From NCBI RefSeq assembly GCF_014842255.1, contig NZ_JACYVH010000012.1, positions 1 through 60,041 of the forward strand: DNA of 60,041 nucleotides, read 5' to 3'. Origin of the DNA: Frigoribacterium sp. CFBP 13712. GTDB taxonomy: Bacteria; Actinomycetota; Actinomycetes; Actinomycetales; Microbacteriaceae. Shown piece by piece: positions 51,390 through 59,889 of the stretch (position 1 is its first letter; each line of letters begins with the position of its first letter). Made by a program: the position numbers and the translations under genes. Under the pieces are notes generated by a model, which was not told the DNA's origin, did no database searches, and was given only the letters and a program-made list of their open reading frames with translations.

Positions 51390-51422
51390 AAGGGTCCTGC
51401 GTTTCACCGACGCAGGGCCCTT
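51390..51422 (+). terminator. Terminator of the secreted/membrane pair
   Basis: AAGGGTCCTGCGT (51390-51402) pairs with ACGCAGGGCCCTT (51410-51422) over 13 bp with one G-U pair. Confidence 0.75.
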
Positions 51423-51639
51423 AGTCGTGGCCCACATCACCTGCAAGCGATCAGCCTCGTTCCTCGGCACAGCACGAGGCAGAGAATCCTGTCAGTTTGT
51501 AGACGTCATGCATGTCCAGTCGATGCCCGCGAGTCGCCAATTCAGCCCGGACCCCGGGGGCGGCTTATCGTAGGGACTTGCTGCGCTACGCCCGACTCCA
51601 TTCTCGGTCGCTGCTCCATGCGACTCGCGGGCTAGTGGG

Positions 51640-51975
51640 CTAGTGGGCGGCGTTGTAGGCGTCTCGAACGGTTGCGGATACGCGCCCTCGGTCGGATACG
51701 TCGTGGCCGTTGGCACGGGCCCACTCACGGATCTTCTTCAGCTCGGCGGGGTCTGACTTCGCGCTCGAGGTGGACGTGGTGGACTTCCGTCCAGCTCTAC
51801 GGCCGGCGGAGACGTAGGGGGAGAAGCTCTTGGTCAGTTCCTCGATGTGCGCGTCACAGAGGTCGATCTCGTAGGTAACCCCCTTCAGGGTAAAGGTCAC
51901 GGTGCGCCCCCCACCGTCTTCGATGGGTGTGCCGTCAATGTCGTCGACGAGTTGAATAAGGGTCTTCTGAGCCAT
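51640..51975 (-). CDS. lsr2: Lsr2 nucleoid-associated xenogeneic silencer
   Basis: H-NS-like protein of actinobacteria that coats AT-rich foreign DNA and represses it. The 111 residues have the full layout: N-terminal dimerisation domain beginning MAQKTLIQLVDDIDG, a GVTYEIDL strand, a basic linker, and the C-terminal helix-loop-helix with SDRGRVSATVRDAY carrying the RGR minor-groove motif. Length matches the family. This copy lies in accessory DNA, so a second, chromosomal lsr2 is probable but not visible here. Confidence 0.95.
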   Translation of the reverse strand: MAQKTLIQLVDDIDGTPIEDGGGRTVTFTLKGVTYEIDLCDAHIEELTKSFSPYVSAGRRAGRKSTTSTSSAKSDPAELKKIREWARANGHDVSDRGRVSATVRDAYNAAH

Positions 51976-52817
51976 AAATTGCCTTCGTTCGCGGTTGTAT
52001 GCTTCTTGTTTTGCCTTCTCACTATGGCTTATTTCCGACTAGCTCGCATCTAGGGCTTTACTCACACATTCGATCGCGTGACGGCGCCATGGTCCTGGAC
52101 CCGCATCACGAGTGGGGTGTCTTGAGCCGCGCGATTGGCGCTGTACCGAATGCGAGACCCGTGGTAATCGGGTTTTGCCTTTTGGTGGCCTATGGCTTTG
52201 TATCGACTTCAAGTGTGCGTGTTTCGAATCACGTCTTGGGGTGTGCTGATTCAGGTCAGCCGCCCCGCAAACCCCGATGACGAGTCCTGGGCCGCCTGCT
52301 CGACACGTCATGGCGAGTTAGGGAAGGTCGTCGTGGGCGGAAGCGCATGTTTGGCTTCCGTGGGTCAGTGAACGAACTTAACCGGGGGGCCCTCAGGCGG
52401 GTAGCGTGTGGTGCTGCTTCCCTTGTCCTGTTCGATCTGATCTACCCAATGACACGATTCGGCGAAATCCTGTCACATGTTGGGGCATGGTGCCCTTCCG
52501 GCCCGAAACCGAAGGGCACCCACATACTTCGTTCGACCTCGAACCGAACCAGTACGCGACACGCATTTGGCGGGTACCTACGCGGCAGATCGGGAGGCGA
52601 ATCGCATTTCGTGATTTGGGTACAAGGGTTCTGGTCCCTGTGTTCTGGGTGAGGCTGCCACGTAGGGGTACGTGATGCTGGCCCCGCCCAGATCCGTTCC
52701 TGTGGCGCACCGGAGTCAACGCCTGACGGTCTCTAGTCGTTTTCCGGTGACAGATCACTTTTGGCGACACTGTGTGGCCGCAGCTGGTGGTGACAGGGTG
52801 GTCGCGGGGGAGGGCGC
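51976..52817. other. Gene-poor stretch
   Basis: About 840 bp, with no supported gene and AT-richer patches (52000-52300). Short open frames lack starts and families. Confidence 0.4.
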
Positions 52818-53275
52818 TCAGTGACTAGCTCTGTGGTTCGTGGTGTCTCTTGGGACATGTTCGTTGAGGCTCAGGGCGCCGATCCGGCGGTAGAGAGTTG
52901 CCCGGGACATCCCGAAGTCGCGACCCACTTGCCATAAGGGTGCCCCGCCATCCAGCAGCTGCAATGCGGAGCGGATCTAAGTGTCCGTGAACACGGCTCG
53001 GCGCCCACCGAGATTCTTACCCGCTGTACGGCGTTTATAGACGCAGTCGCGCACCCGCTCCCGCTTGATCCCTGGCTCCGCTCGCGCCAGAGCAGCCATG
53101 ACCGAGAACACCATCGACCCCTCGGGGTCGATGTATCAACGTCCCTGCCGCCGATGCTCAGGCCCCAAATGTCAGCGCCCAGGCCACGAAGATGCACGAT
53201 GAAGCGAAGCATGTCGACGATCGCTCGCTTGAGTCGGTCCAGGGTCATCGCGACGAAGGTGTCGCCGGCATGGCG
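52818..53275 (-). pseudogene. Decayed serine resolvase
   Basis: On the minus strand: GDTFVAMTLDRLKRAI, then GLGADIWGLSIGG, a frameshift near 53125, then MVFSVMAALARAE, AGKNLGGRRAVFTD, an in-frame TAG, and LDGGAPLWQVGRDF followed by GMSRATLYRRIGAL. These are the resolvase catalytic-domain and helix-turn-helix motifs. The N-terminus with the catalytic serine is missing. It differs from the intact resolvase at 55994. Confidence 0.8.
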
Positions 53276-53896
53276 TGCAGTTAAAGCGCGATTAAGGGCG
53301 GGCTCTGATGCGCGAGCCCCAGAGACTCAGTATTCAACATATAGGTGGTCTCGGCACACGCCAAAAGAAAGCAGGTCAACCTCATGCCGGCCGGTGTCTT
53401 GCTGACGAGTCGACCCTCGGGCGTAGCCAATCACTCTCGTCGGCCCACCGTTTGCGTCTCGTTACCGACGTTCAGAACTTCAAATCTGGATCGGACTTGC
53501 GATAAATGGCTATGAGACCCTCGGTCCCGCCAAACTGCCGGATGCAACCCGCCATGCCCGACCGGCCGGCGAGACGTCCCGCATCCGTAGGGATGTGAGA
53601 TAGTCCATGGTGCTCGTGAGACGATGGTCGCGCGCCAGCTGCTCTGAGGGGCAGTCGGCAGGCAGCGACTGTCTCGTGACTGCGTCGATCGACAACTAGA
53701 CATACACATTGGTGCGGACGGATGCAATCCCGCTGGGGGCTGAGTTTGCAGTCCGTGAATCCTCCCGGCGGCGGAATCGTCACAGGCATCGAGTTCACTA
53801 TCGTCGTTTGCGAGGCGTCCCACTGGGGGACTGGGGTGCAGAGGGGGTGGCTGCATGGCCAGACTCGTGCGCTGCCTCGTTTCAAAGGAAGCATCA
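53276..53896. other. Intergenic region, no supported gene
   Basis: About 620 bp; no gene with start signal, no family, and no clear repeat. Probably contains the promoter of the secreted-protein gene at 53897. Confidence 0.4.
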
Positions 53897-54520
53897 ATGA
53901 AGTCATCGCGTATTGCTCGAGTGGCCGCCACCGTCTCCGTGACGTGTTTGTTGGTCGGGGCAGGAGCAGTTTCTGCCCAGGCGTCCGAGCCCAATACTGC
54001 TGCCGCTGCCGAGGCGGTGTTTGTTGAAGTGCTCGAAGCGCCCGACCAGGCTGCCGAGCTGCAGTCGCTGTCACCGCAGGAGCGTGAGCTCTTCGATCTG
54101 TGGACTACCCCCGTCGTCAGCGAGATCACGACGACGTTCACGCCCGACAAGGCGACTGGCAAGTCTTCTATCGCTGCCGCCGCCGCCGCATGCGGTTCGT
54201 GGCGTCAGAACGGCTCCTTCTCCAACCAGGTGGGTGCAAAACTCGGCGACTTCTGGACCACGGGGCAGGGCTGCCGTTCCGGCAGCAGCGTCACAAGCGT
54301 CTCCTACCTTGACGGCGGCGGACGCACCTCCGGCATCGGCTGGGGATACACCGGAAAGACAACCGCCAAAGGCGTCGTCCGGAACGTCGGATATGTCTAC
54401 GGGCAGTACAACTTCAAGCTGAACATCGCGGGCGTCGACGTGCAGAAGCCGTCCTACTGTGCGCGGGCCATTTTCACCACTGCGGTCTCGCGCGGCGACC
54501 TGGCCTGCGGCCTCGGCTAA
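53897..54520 (+). CDS. Secreted protein, unknown function
   Basis: A 207-residue exported protein. Signal peptide about 1-30 (AGAVSAQAS-EP). The mature part has an Ala/Glu-rich segment, LSPQERELFDLWTTPV, and a C-terminal compact domain of about 105 residues with four cysteines (ACGSWRQN, QGCRSG, SYCARA, LACGLG) and a Gly-rich YLDGGGRTSGIGWGY stretch, fitting two disulfides. ATG 53897 has AAGGAAG at good spacing. It is followed by a hairpin and a small membrane protein, the same arrangement as 49815/50943. Confidence 0.75.
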   Translation: MKSSRIARVAATVSVTCLLVGAGAVSAQASEPNTAAAAEAVFVEVLEAPDQAAELQSLSPQERELFDLWTTPVVSEITTTFTPDKATGKSSIAAAAAACGSWRQNGSFSNQVGAKLGDFWTTGQGCRSGSSVTSVSYLDGGGRTSGIGWGYTGKTTAKGVVRNVGYVYGQYNFKLNIAGVDVQKPSYCARAIFTTAVSRGDLACGLG

Positions 54521-54532
54521 CAAAAGAACCCT

Positions 54533-54563
54533 GGGGGCTGCCTACTCTTGGGAGGCAGCCCCC
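54533..54563 (+). terminator. Attenuator-like hairpin between secreted and membrane genes
   Basis: GGGGGCTGCCT (54533-54543) pairs exactly with AGGCAGCCCCC (54553-54563). It ends a few nt before the SD of the 54578 gene and has no T-run, so it may cut transcription in part and set the ratio of the two proteins. Confidence 0.65.
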
Positions 54564-54577
54564 ACGAAAGGTCCGTC

Positions 54578-54856
54578 ATGACTCAGCCACAAACACCCGT
54601 GCGTGCTCCCTCTCGAACTCCAAGCCTCGTTGCTGGCCTTGTCGCGGCGATGGCTCTCGTCCTCGCAATCGTCGTGTCGCCGCTGTGGTTGATCATCGTC
54701 GTCCTTTTCGCCATGGTGAACGTGGTCCGACTCGTGCGGGCGTTGGGCAGTTCGAGGACGAACACCGTCGTCGCAGCTTTTCTGATCACAATCAACCTGC
54801 TGATCATTGGCATCGTGGCGCTCTTCTATCTGAGTCAACAACTCGGGTCGCTGTAG
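54578..54856 (+). CDS. Small two-to-three-helix membrane protein
   Basis: A 92-residue protein with hydrophobic segments at about 16-45 (LVAGLVAAMALVLAIVVS and LWLIIVVLFAMVNVV) and 66-87. ATG 54578 is preceded by GAAAGG. It follows the secreted protein and hairpin, parallel to 50943 after 49815. May be a partner or immunity protein; inference. Confidence 0.65.
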   Translation: MTQPQTPVRAPSRTPSLVAGLVAAMALVLAIVVSPLWLIIVVLFAMVNVVRLVRALGSSRTNTVVAAFLITINLLIIGIVALFYLSQQLGSL

Positions 54857-55026
54857 GGCGGAACCAAGGTGCCCGCACGTTTTTTGCCCCCAAAGAATGA
54901 AGAGTGAAGTGACGACGACGACGACGGCGTCTGCAGCTCTGCTCGCGAGCGGTACCGCTGTGCTTTTCGGGGCTGCTGAGGGTTTGGTTTCCATCTGATC
55001 TGTGAGGATTTTGTCCTCCTGGAAGG

Positions 55027-55768
55027 ATGGTCATCTTGGCCAAGCATTACCCCGAAGAGTTCCGTCGCGACGTCGTCTCGGTCGCGCGGGAACATGAAGC
55101 GCCCTTGAGTCAGATCGTCAAGGATTTCGGGATCAGCGGAGCGACGTTGTCGAACTGGTTGAAACGGGCTGAGGTCGAGGACGGGATCCGGCCGGGACTG
55201 AAGCATGCCGACGCCGCCGAGCTGCGGGGGCTGAAGAAACGCAACCGGCTCCTCGAGCAGGAGAACGAGATCCTCCGTCGGGCGGCAGCGTTTTTTTGCC
55301 CAGAAGTTGCCCCCAAAATGACCTACCCGCTGGTCCGTGTCCTTGCCGTGGACGGGATGCCCGTCACGGTGGCCTGCCGGGTGTTGGGCTTCTCGACCCA
55401 GGGTTTCAACAAATGGCGACGCAACCCGATCTCTCAAAGAGACTGGGATGACGCTCATCTGACGAACCTCGCTCTCGACATCCACCGGGATGATCTGGAG
55501 TTCGGGTATCGGTTCGTGTCTGACGAGCTTGCCGACCACGGCGCGACCGCGTCCGAGCGGCGAGTCTGGCGGTTGTGCTCCGAGCAGAAGCTCTGGTCGT
55601 TGTATGCCAAGAAGTGGGGCCTCACCAGGAAGGCGGGGCCACCTGTTCACGACGATCTCGTGCTGCGGCAGTTCACAGCGGACCGCGTCAACCAGCTGTG
55701 GCTTACGGATATTACGGAGCACCGCACCGACACCGGGAAGCTTTACCTGCGTGCGATCAAGGACATGC
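55027..55768 (+). mobile_element. Truncated IS3-family element, orfA-orfB in one frame
   Basis: OrfA part: MVILAKHYPEEFRRDVVS, helix-turn-helix FGISGATLSNWLKRAE and leucine-zipper LKKRNRLLEQENEILRRAAA. OrfB part begins MTYPLVRVLAVDG, with the HTH_21 region and LWLTDITEH carrying the first Asp of the DDE triad. The second Asp and Glu are lost: homology stops after AIKDM at about 55768, so the element cannot transpose. OrfA and OrfB are joined through a run of seven T (about 55290), the place where such elements normally shift frame. Confidence 0.85.
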
Positions 55769-55845
55769 ACTATCACCTAAATCCAAGCTTTCCTCAGCAC
55801 AGCGCGTGCGACCTCTCTGGGTCCAGCGAAGTTGGCGACCCACTA

Positions 55846-55879
55846 AGAGTGTCCGATAGACGGTCGTTCATCGGGACAC
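55846..55879 (+). repeat. 34-bp direct repeat, right copy
   Basis: Partner of 46895-46928 with one mismatch. Lies 115 bp before the serine resolvase start and about 78 bp after the IS3 truncation point, the usual place of a res site. Confidence 0.85.
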
Positions 55880-55993
55880 CTTTGCGGGCCTATCGCGACC
55901 GGCTGAAGTCAAGTGGGGCTTGGCCTGCGAATTCGCGTATGCCTGTCCCGCAAAAATGCCCGGTGAAGGGGGTCTAAACGCTACAGTCGTCGG

Positions 55994-56563
55994 ATGCTCA
56001 TCGGATACGCCCGCGTCTCGACGTCTGGACAAGATCTCGCAGCACAGCGGGATGGTCTTGCAGCACTCGGTGTCGACGATCCACACGTGCACGTTGACCA
56101 TGGTTTGTCGGGCACAACTCGAGCCCGGCCGGGCCTGCGAGAGGCGCTGGCGGCATGCCGTGCCGGAGACGTCCTCGTCGTCACCAAGCTCGACCGTCTC
56201 GCCCGCTCACTGCGGGACGCGACGGACATAGCGGACGAGCTGACGAAGAGGGGGGTCGCGCTGAACCTCGGGGGAGCGGTCTATGACCCCACCGATCCAG
56301 TGGGCCGGCTCCTGTTCAACGTGCTCGGCATGGTGGCCGAGTTCGAGGCCGACCTCATCCGTGCCCGGACCCGGGAGGGCATGGCGATCGCCAAGGCCGC
56401 CGGCAAGCTCCGCGGCCGCAAGCCCAAGCTCACCCCCTCGCAGGAGAAGCACCTCGTGCAGCTGCACCGCACGGGCGCCCACACCACCAGCGAGATCGCC
56501 GAACTTTTCGGCGTCGCCCGCTCGACGGTTTACAGAGCGATCCAGCGCGCGGCCGAAACGTGA
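55994..56563 (+). CDS. Serine resolvase/invertase (Tn3/Hin type)
   Basis: A 189-residue small serine recombinase. LIGYARVSTSGQDLAAQ holds the catalytic serine (S9); VVTKLDRLARSLRD is the second active-site block; NVLGMVAEFEADLIRARTREG leads into the E-helix; and a C-terminal helix-turn-helix (SEIAELFGVARSTVYRAIQ) binds DNA. Full length for the family. No transposase of Tn3 type lies nearby, so it is an orphan resolvase or invertase, with a candidate res site at 55846. Confidence 0.95.
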   Translation: MLIGYARVSTSGQDLAAQRDGLAALGVDDPHVHVDHGLSGTTRARPGLREALAACRAGDVLVVTKLDRLARSLRDATDIADELTKRGVALNLGGAVYDPTDPVGRLLFNVLGMVAEFEADLIRARTREGMAIAKAAGKLRGRKPKLTPSQEKHLVQLHRTGAHTTSEIAELFGVARSTVYRAIQRAAET

Positions 56564-56603
56564 TCGAGTCCCGGCTGAGGCATCTGTGATTAGTTCCCAG
56601 TAC

Positions 56604-56948
56604 CTAGTTCCGCAGGGGCACGATGTTGGCGACCAGGGCAAATGCCGGGGCACTCAGTACTACGAGTACTCCTGCAATGAGGCCGAGTCGGCGCCCCGTT
56701 CCGCCGCGGATCCCGGCGATCGTAGCCAGAAGGAGCGCAGCGACAATGCTCAGCGGCACCCCGAAGAAGAGGACGTAGCCGCCAGCTTCCTGGACTGCGG
56801 ACACGGGGATGGCGGCGATCCCTTTTACCCACCATCCAAGGAAGATGCCGGCAGCCAAGCTCAGACATGAGCACAGAACAGCGAGCCAGCCAACAAACTG
56901 CAGAACTCGGTCGCGGCGAGTGGACGCGATCGCCTCCTTCGTGTTCAT
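56604..56948 (-). CDS. Small membrane protein, unknown function
   Basis: A 114-residue protein with three predicted membrane segments (about 18-40, 50-75 and 85-107). The start is uncertain; ATG 56948 (MNTKEAIAS) puts a short basic stretch before TM1, while further upstream starts to 57008 give an unlikely polar extension. Convergent with the resolvase. Confidence 0.6.
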   Translation of the reverse strand: MNTKEAIASTRRDRVLQFVGWLAVLCSCLSLAAGIFLGWWVKGIAAIPVSAVQEAGGYVLFFGVPLSIVAALLLATIAGIRGGTGRRLGLIAGVLVVLSAPAFALVANIVPLRN

Positions 56949-57046
56949 AGCAGCAGGATCGCACATGGGCGTCAGGCAAGACATCGTGCCTGATAGTCGA
57001 TCGGTCATGGGGCGGTCACTGTGTAGGGCAGTGGGACACTTCTGCT

Positions 57047-58150
57047 ATGCCTCGTTTGTCGCTCCCGGTTCTCCTCGATGGAGCGCGTTTTCGCGGCGTG
57101 TGCATGGCGGTCGCGGGGGGCATTAGCGACGAGGTGTCGGGGGCCGTCGGGGAGATTGCACTCGAGGTTGCTGACGCATTCGCCTTGCCCGGCACGTTCT
57201 CGATCCCTCCTCGGGATCTCAAGCGATTGGTCCGAGCTCTCGAGACGCTTCGTCTCGACGATGTCCGGTCGTGGAGCGACCCGCTCCTGTTCTTCCGTGC
57301 GCTGACGGCCACAGTCGACGCGGCTATGCCATGGCAGGCGCCCTACGTCAGCGATGCCCTGACCGCGGATGCCTCGGTCCGCGAGGCCTTGGTGCCTGTG
57401 GCGGCGGCGATCTCGGCCGCACCGGGCACGGCGTGGTGGGCCAGTGATGTCGATATGACCAATCAGTGGGTCACGACTCCTCTCAGAGAGGGTCGGGTCG
57501 TCCCGAACAGCAGCCCGGGCCCGATGACCCGGGTCCTTGATGAATGGTCCGTGAATCACGACAGGGAGAACGTCGACCTGAAGAGGCCGAGAGATCGCGC
57601 GTCACGCACGATCAATGGTTCCTGGTGGTCGACGCCGCACACATATGGACAAGCTCAGGGTGAATGGGCGCGACCGCCCTCGTCGACCCGTCGCATCGGT
57701 GACCTCGGGGCTGTGAGCCTCATGCTCGTCGAGGACAGTTTCGGAGACGGCGAAGCGCTCCTGCAAAGGCTGACCATGTCTCGACATCTACGTGTGGTCG
57801 AGATCCACAGCATCGAGGACTGGGCTGCCCTCGTGGCGCGCTATCCGCGGGATGCCCGGTGGGCGCGCCGCGGCACCTGGTGGGGATCGACGGGCCGTGA
57901 TGAGCAGTGGTTCATCCCCGACTACCGAGAGGTTGCGCGTGATTTCGATGGCATCCACGTCTCAGTCCAGGGCTACCTCGCTGCGGCCGGTGAGGTGGTC
58001 GAGGTCCCAGGCGGTGCGATCGTGCTGGCGGGGTGGTCACCCGACGAAACCTTCTGGCTCACCGATGACGTTGCGATCGATGGTGACACCGAGGAGTGGC
58101 GGTTCGACGACGATGACAACGTCAGCGGATGGAGACGCATCCAGCACTGA
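57047..58150 (+). CDS. Conserved-type cytoplasmic protein, unknown function
   Basis: A 367-residue protein, GC-rich like the core genes. Trp-rich segments (PGTAWWASDVD, INGSWWSTP, GTWWGSTGRDEQW) and WFIPDYREVARDFDGIHVSV near the C-terminus with VLAGWSPDETFWLTDD recall a family of uncharacterised actinobacterial proteins, in which no activity is known to me. No TM or signal peptide. Confidence 0.65.
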   Translation: MPRLSLPVLLDGARFRGVCMAVAGGISDEVSGAVGEIALEVADAFALPGTFSIPPRDLKRLVRALETLRLDDVRSWSDPLLFFRALTATVDAAMPWQAPYVSDALTADASVREALVPVAAAISAAPGTAWWASDVDMTNQWVTTPLREGRVVPNSSPGPMTRVLDEWSVNHDRENVDLKRPRDRASRTINGSWWSTPHTYGQAQGEWARPPSSTRRIGDLGAVSLMLVEDSFGDGEALLQRLTMSRHLRVVEIHSIEDWAALVARYPRDARWARRGTWWGSTGRDEQWFIPDYREVARDFDGIHVSVQGYLAAAGEVVEVPGGAIVLAGWSPDETFWLTDDVAIDGDTEEWRFDDDDNVSGWRRIQH

Positions 58151-58253
58151 ACGCATGGGTCGCATGTCCCGATAGGGGATCGGCTACTGAGACGGTCTCC
58201 TGACCGATGCAGAATGCGCGGTTCGCGGCACCTTCCGTGGGTGAGCGGTCGAA

Positions 58254-59168
58254 TCAGATGGCGAGTGCATCGAGCAACTTCGCACGTTCGATGTTGTCGC
58301 GCGCTTGCGTTAGTTCGGACCGGCTGGTGTACCAGAGCGACGATTCGACCAGGCGTGCCACGCACCAGGCTGCGATGCGGACCGGCGACTCCCCGGTCAG
58401 GTCTGCAAGCAGAGAAATTCGATTCCGCAGATGCCCTTCGGTGTCCGGGAGCGAGAAGGGGTCGTCGATCTGCATGAGCAACGGGCACAAGTCGTAAGAC
58501 GGGTCGCCGACCATAGGTTTCGGATCAATGACGAGCCACGGCTCTCGCGTCGCGGTGAGGAGGTTGCCGGGGTTGTAGTCGCCGTGCACGACCACTGTCC
58601 GCGGGGCCGTTACAGGGAGCTCCCGAAGCAGCGCGTTTCCTCGCGCGACCGCGACGTGGTCGAGATCTGGCCGGAACGTGCGCATTCGCTCCTCGACGAG
58701 GTCGGCCCACTCGGCGGCGACGTCGGCCACACGCTCGAATCGTGTGGTCGGGGCGGGCGCTGTAGTCGTGTCGGAATCGTTTGAGGCTGTGCGGGACCAC
58801 AACCGGGTGAGTAGATCCGCGGCAATCGACAGCCGGCGTTCCGGCGACAGATCGTGCCGGTCGGCTAGTCGTACGCCTGGATCGCATCGTTCGAGCAAGA
58901 GCACGAACGGATCGTTGAGGTCCGCTTGGAGCAGCCGGACCGACCCTGAGCCGTCCCACCATCGAAGCGCCGCGGCCTCGTCGCGCGCCTCGCGGTGCGG
59001 GAATGAAAGCTTGAGAACTGCGTCGCGGCCGGCGGCGGTCCGCACGGAGACGACGTATGACGCACTCCCGCCGGGGTGCACGCGTCCGAGCGTCAGGCCC
59101 CAACGGGCCACAGAGCGGGCCAATAGGTCGGGAACGGTGCTCCGCCATGCCTCCTTCGTTGGCCACAT
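58254..59168 (-). CDS. APH(6)/hydroxyurea-type aminoglycoside phosphotransferase family kinase
   Basis: A 304-residue kinase-fold protein like streptomycin 6-kinases. AVLKLSFP has Lys53, HGDYNPGNLL at 195-204 is the catalytic loop, and VIDPKPMVGDPSYDLCPLL has the metal-binding Asp215 and the family's DPxxxVGDP-type segment. Substrate is not known; the family includes streptomycin kinases but also metabolic kinases. ATG 59168 is supported by a TAAACT box 7 nt upstream on the minus strand; the frame runs further but lacks a start signal. Confidence 0.8.
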   Translation of the reverse strand: MWPTKEAWRSTVPDLLARSVARWGLTLGRVHPGGSASYVVSVRTAAGRDAVLKLSFPHREARDEAAALRWWDGSGSVRLLQADLNDPFVLLLERCDPGVRLADRHDLSPERRLSIAADLLTRLWSRTASNDSDTTTAPAPTTRFERVADVAAEWADLVEERMRTFRPDLDHVAVARGNALLRELPVTAPRTVVVHGDYNPGNLLTATREPWLVIDPKPMVGDPSYDLCPLLMQIDDPFSLPDTEGHLRNRISLLADLTGESPVRIAAWCVARLVESSLWYTSRSELTQARDNIERAKLLDALAI

Positions 59169-59175
59169 GGACAGC

Positions 59176-59181
59176 AGTTTA
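59176..59181 (-). promoter_or_regulatory. -10 box of the APH-like gene
   Basis: TAAACT on the minus strand with a 7-nt spacer to ATG 59168. Confidence 0.4.
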
Positions 59182-59343
59182 CGAGCACACCGCCGCAACC
59201 ACAGCGCGAGCACCGCAATCGTCACGACTGCCAGGAGCAAAGCTCCTTTCGCGGTCCGGGACGGACGACGAGACCGCCGCAAGTCAGTCAGGTTGGGGGT
59301 GGACCTGTCTCGATAGCCGATGGCCCTGCGGGCGGCGCTGGCT

Positions 59344-59538
59344 TCAGGCGAGCCAGCTTGCGATGTAGAGGGAGACGGCGATGAGCATAACGATCCCGGC
59401 AATGCCTACGATGCGGAGTCTCGTCCGTCGGGGTAGCTCTTTGCCCTGGCTGTACTTGATGCCGATGTAGGCGAGCAAGCCAAGCGCCACGAAGAGCAGC
59501 GGCGAGAAGGCAAGGCGAAGCGCCTCCGAGGTCGTCAT
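59344..59538 (-). CDS. Small membrane protein
   Basis: A 64-residue protein with two membrane helices (about 10-28 and 42-62). Start ATG 59538 follows AGGAG with acceptable spacing. No family recognised. Confidence 0.65.
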   Translation of the reverse strand: MTTSEALRLAFSPLLFVALGLLAYIGIKYSQGKELPRRTRLRIVGIAGIVMLIAVSLYIASWLA

Positions 59539-59614
59539 GGTGCATTCTCTCCTACCTCAGTCACGCGGCTCCGGAGGAGGCCCGATAGGAAATCGGTGAG
59601 CGGTCGTTGTCGGG

Positions 59615-59818
59615 CTACCTCTTGCGCCAGACCTGTCGCCGCAGGGCCAGGCCGGCCGCGATGTTCGCTGCTCCGGCGACGACGATGCACCATGAGGCAG
59701 CGATAGAAGACCCAGACGCGTCGTCGGTCTGAGGACGCGTCACCAGGAGCACAACGCCACCGACCAGGACGAAAGCGCCGACGAGAACCAGCAGGGTGCC
59801 AACGGACTTCGCGGTCAT
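59615..59818 (-). CDS. Small membrane protein
   Basis: A 67-residue protein with two membrane helices (about 4-27 and 40-60, ASWCIVVAGAANIAAGLALR). ATG 59818 is 6 nt after TACTGT on the minus strand, and no SD is present, so probably leaderless. Confidence 0.65.
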   Translation of the reverse strand: MTAKSVGTLLVLVGAFVLVGGVVLLVTRPQTDDASGSSIAASWCIVVAGAANIAAGLALRRQVWRKR

Positions 59819-59824
59819 GACTGG

Positions 59825-59830
59825 ACAGTA
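59825..59830 (-). promoter_or_regulatory. -10 box of gene at 59615
   Basis: TACTGT on the minus strand, 6 nt before ATG 59818. Confidence 0.45.
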
Positions 59831-59889
59831 ACTTGAAGGGCCCACGCGTCGGGTGTCCGATCGGCGATCGGCATCCGGCACACTGGCGC

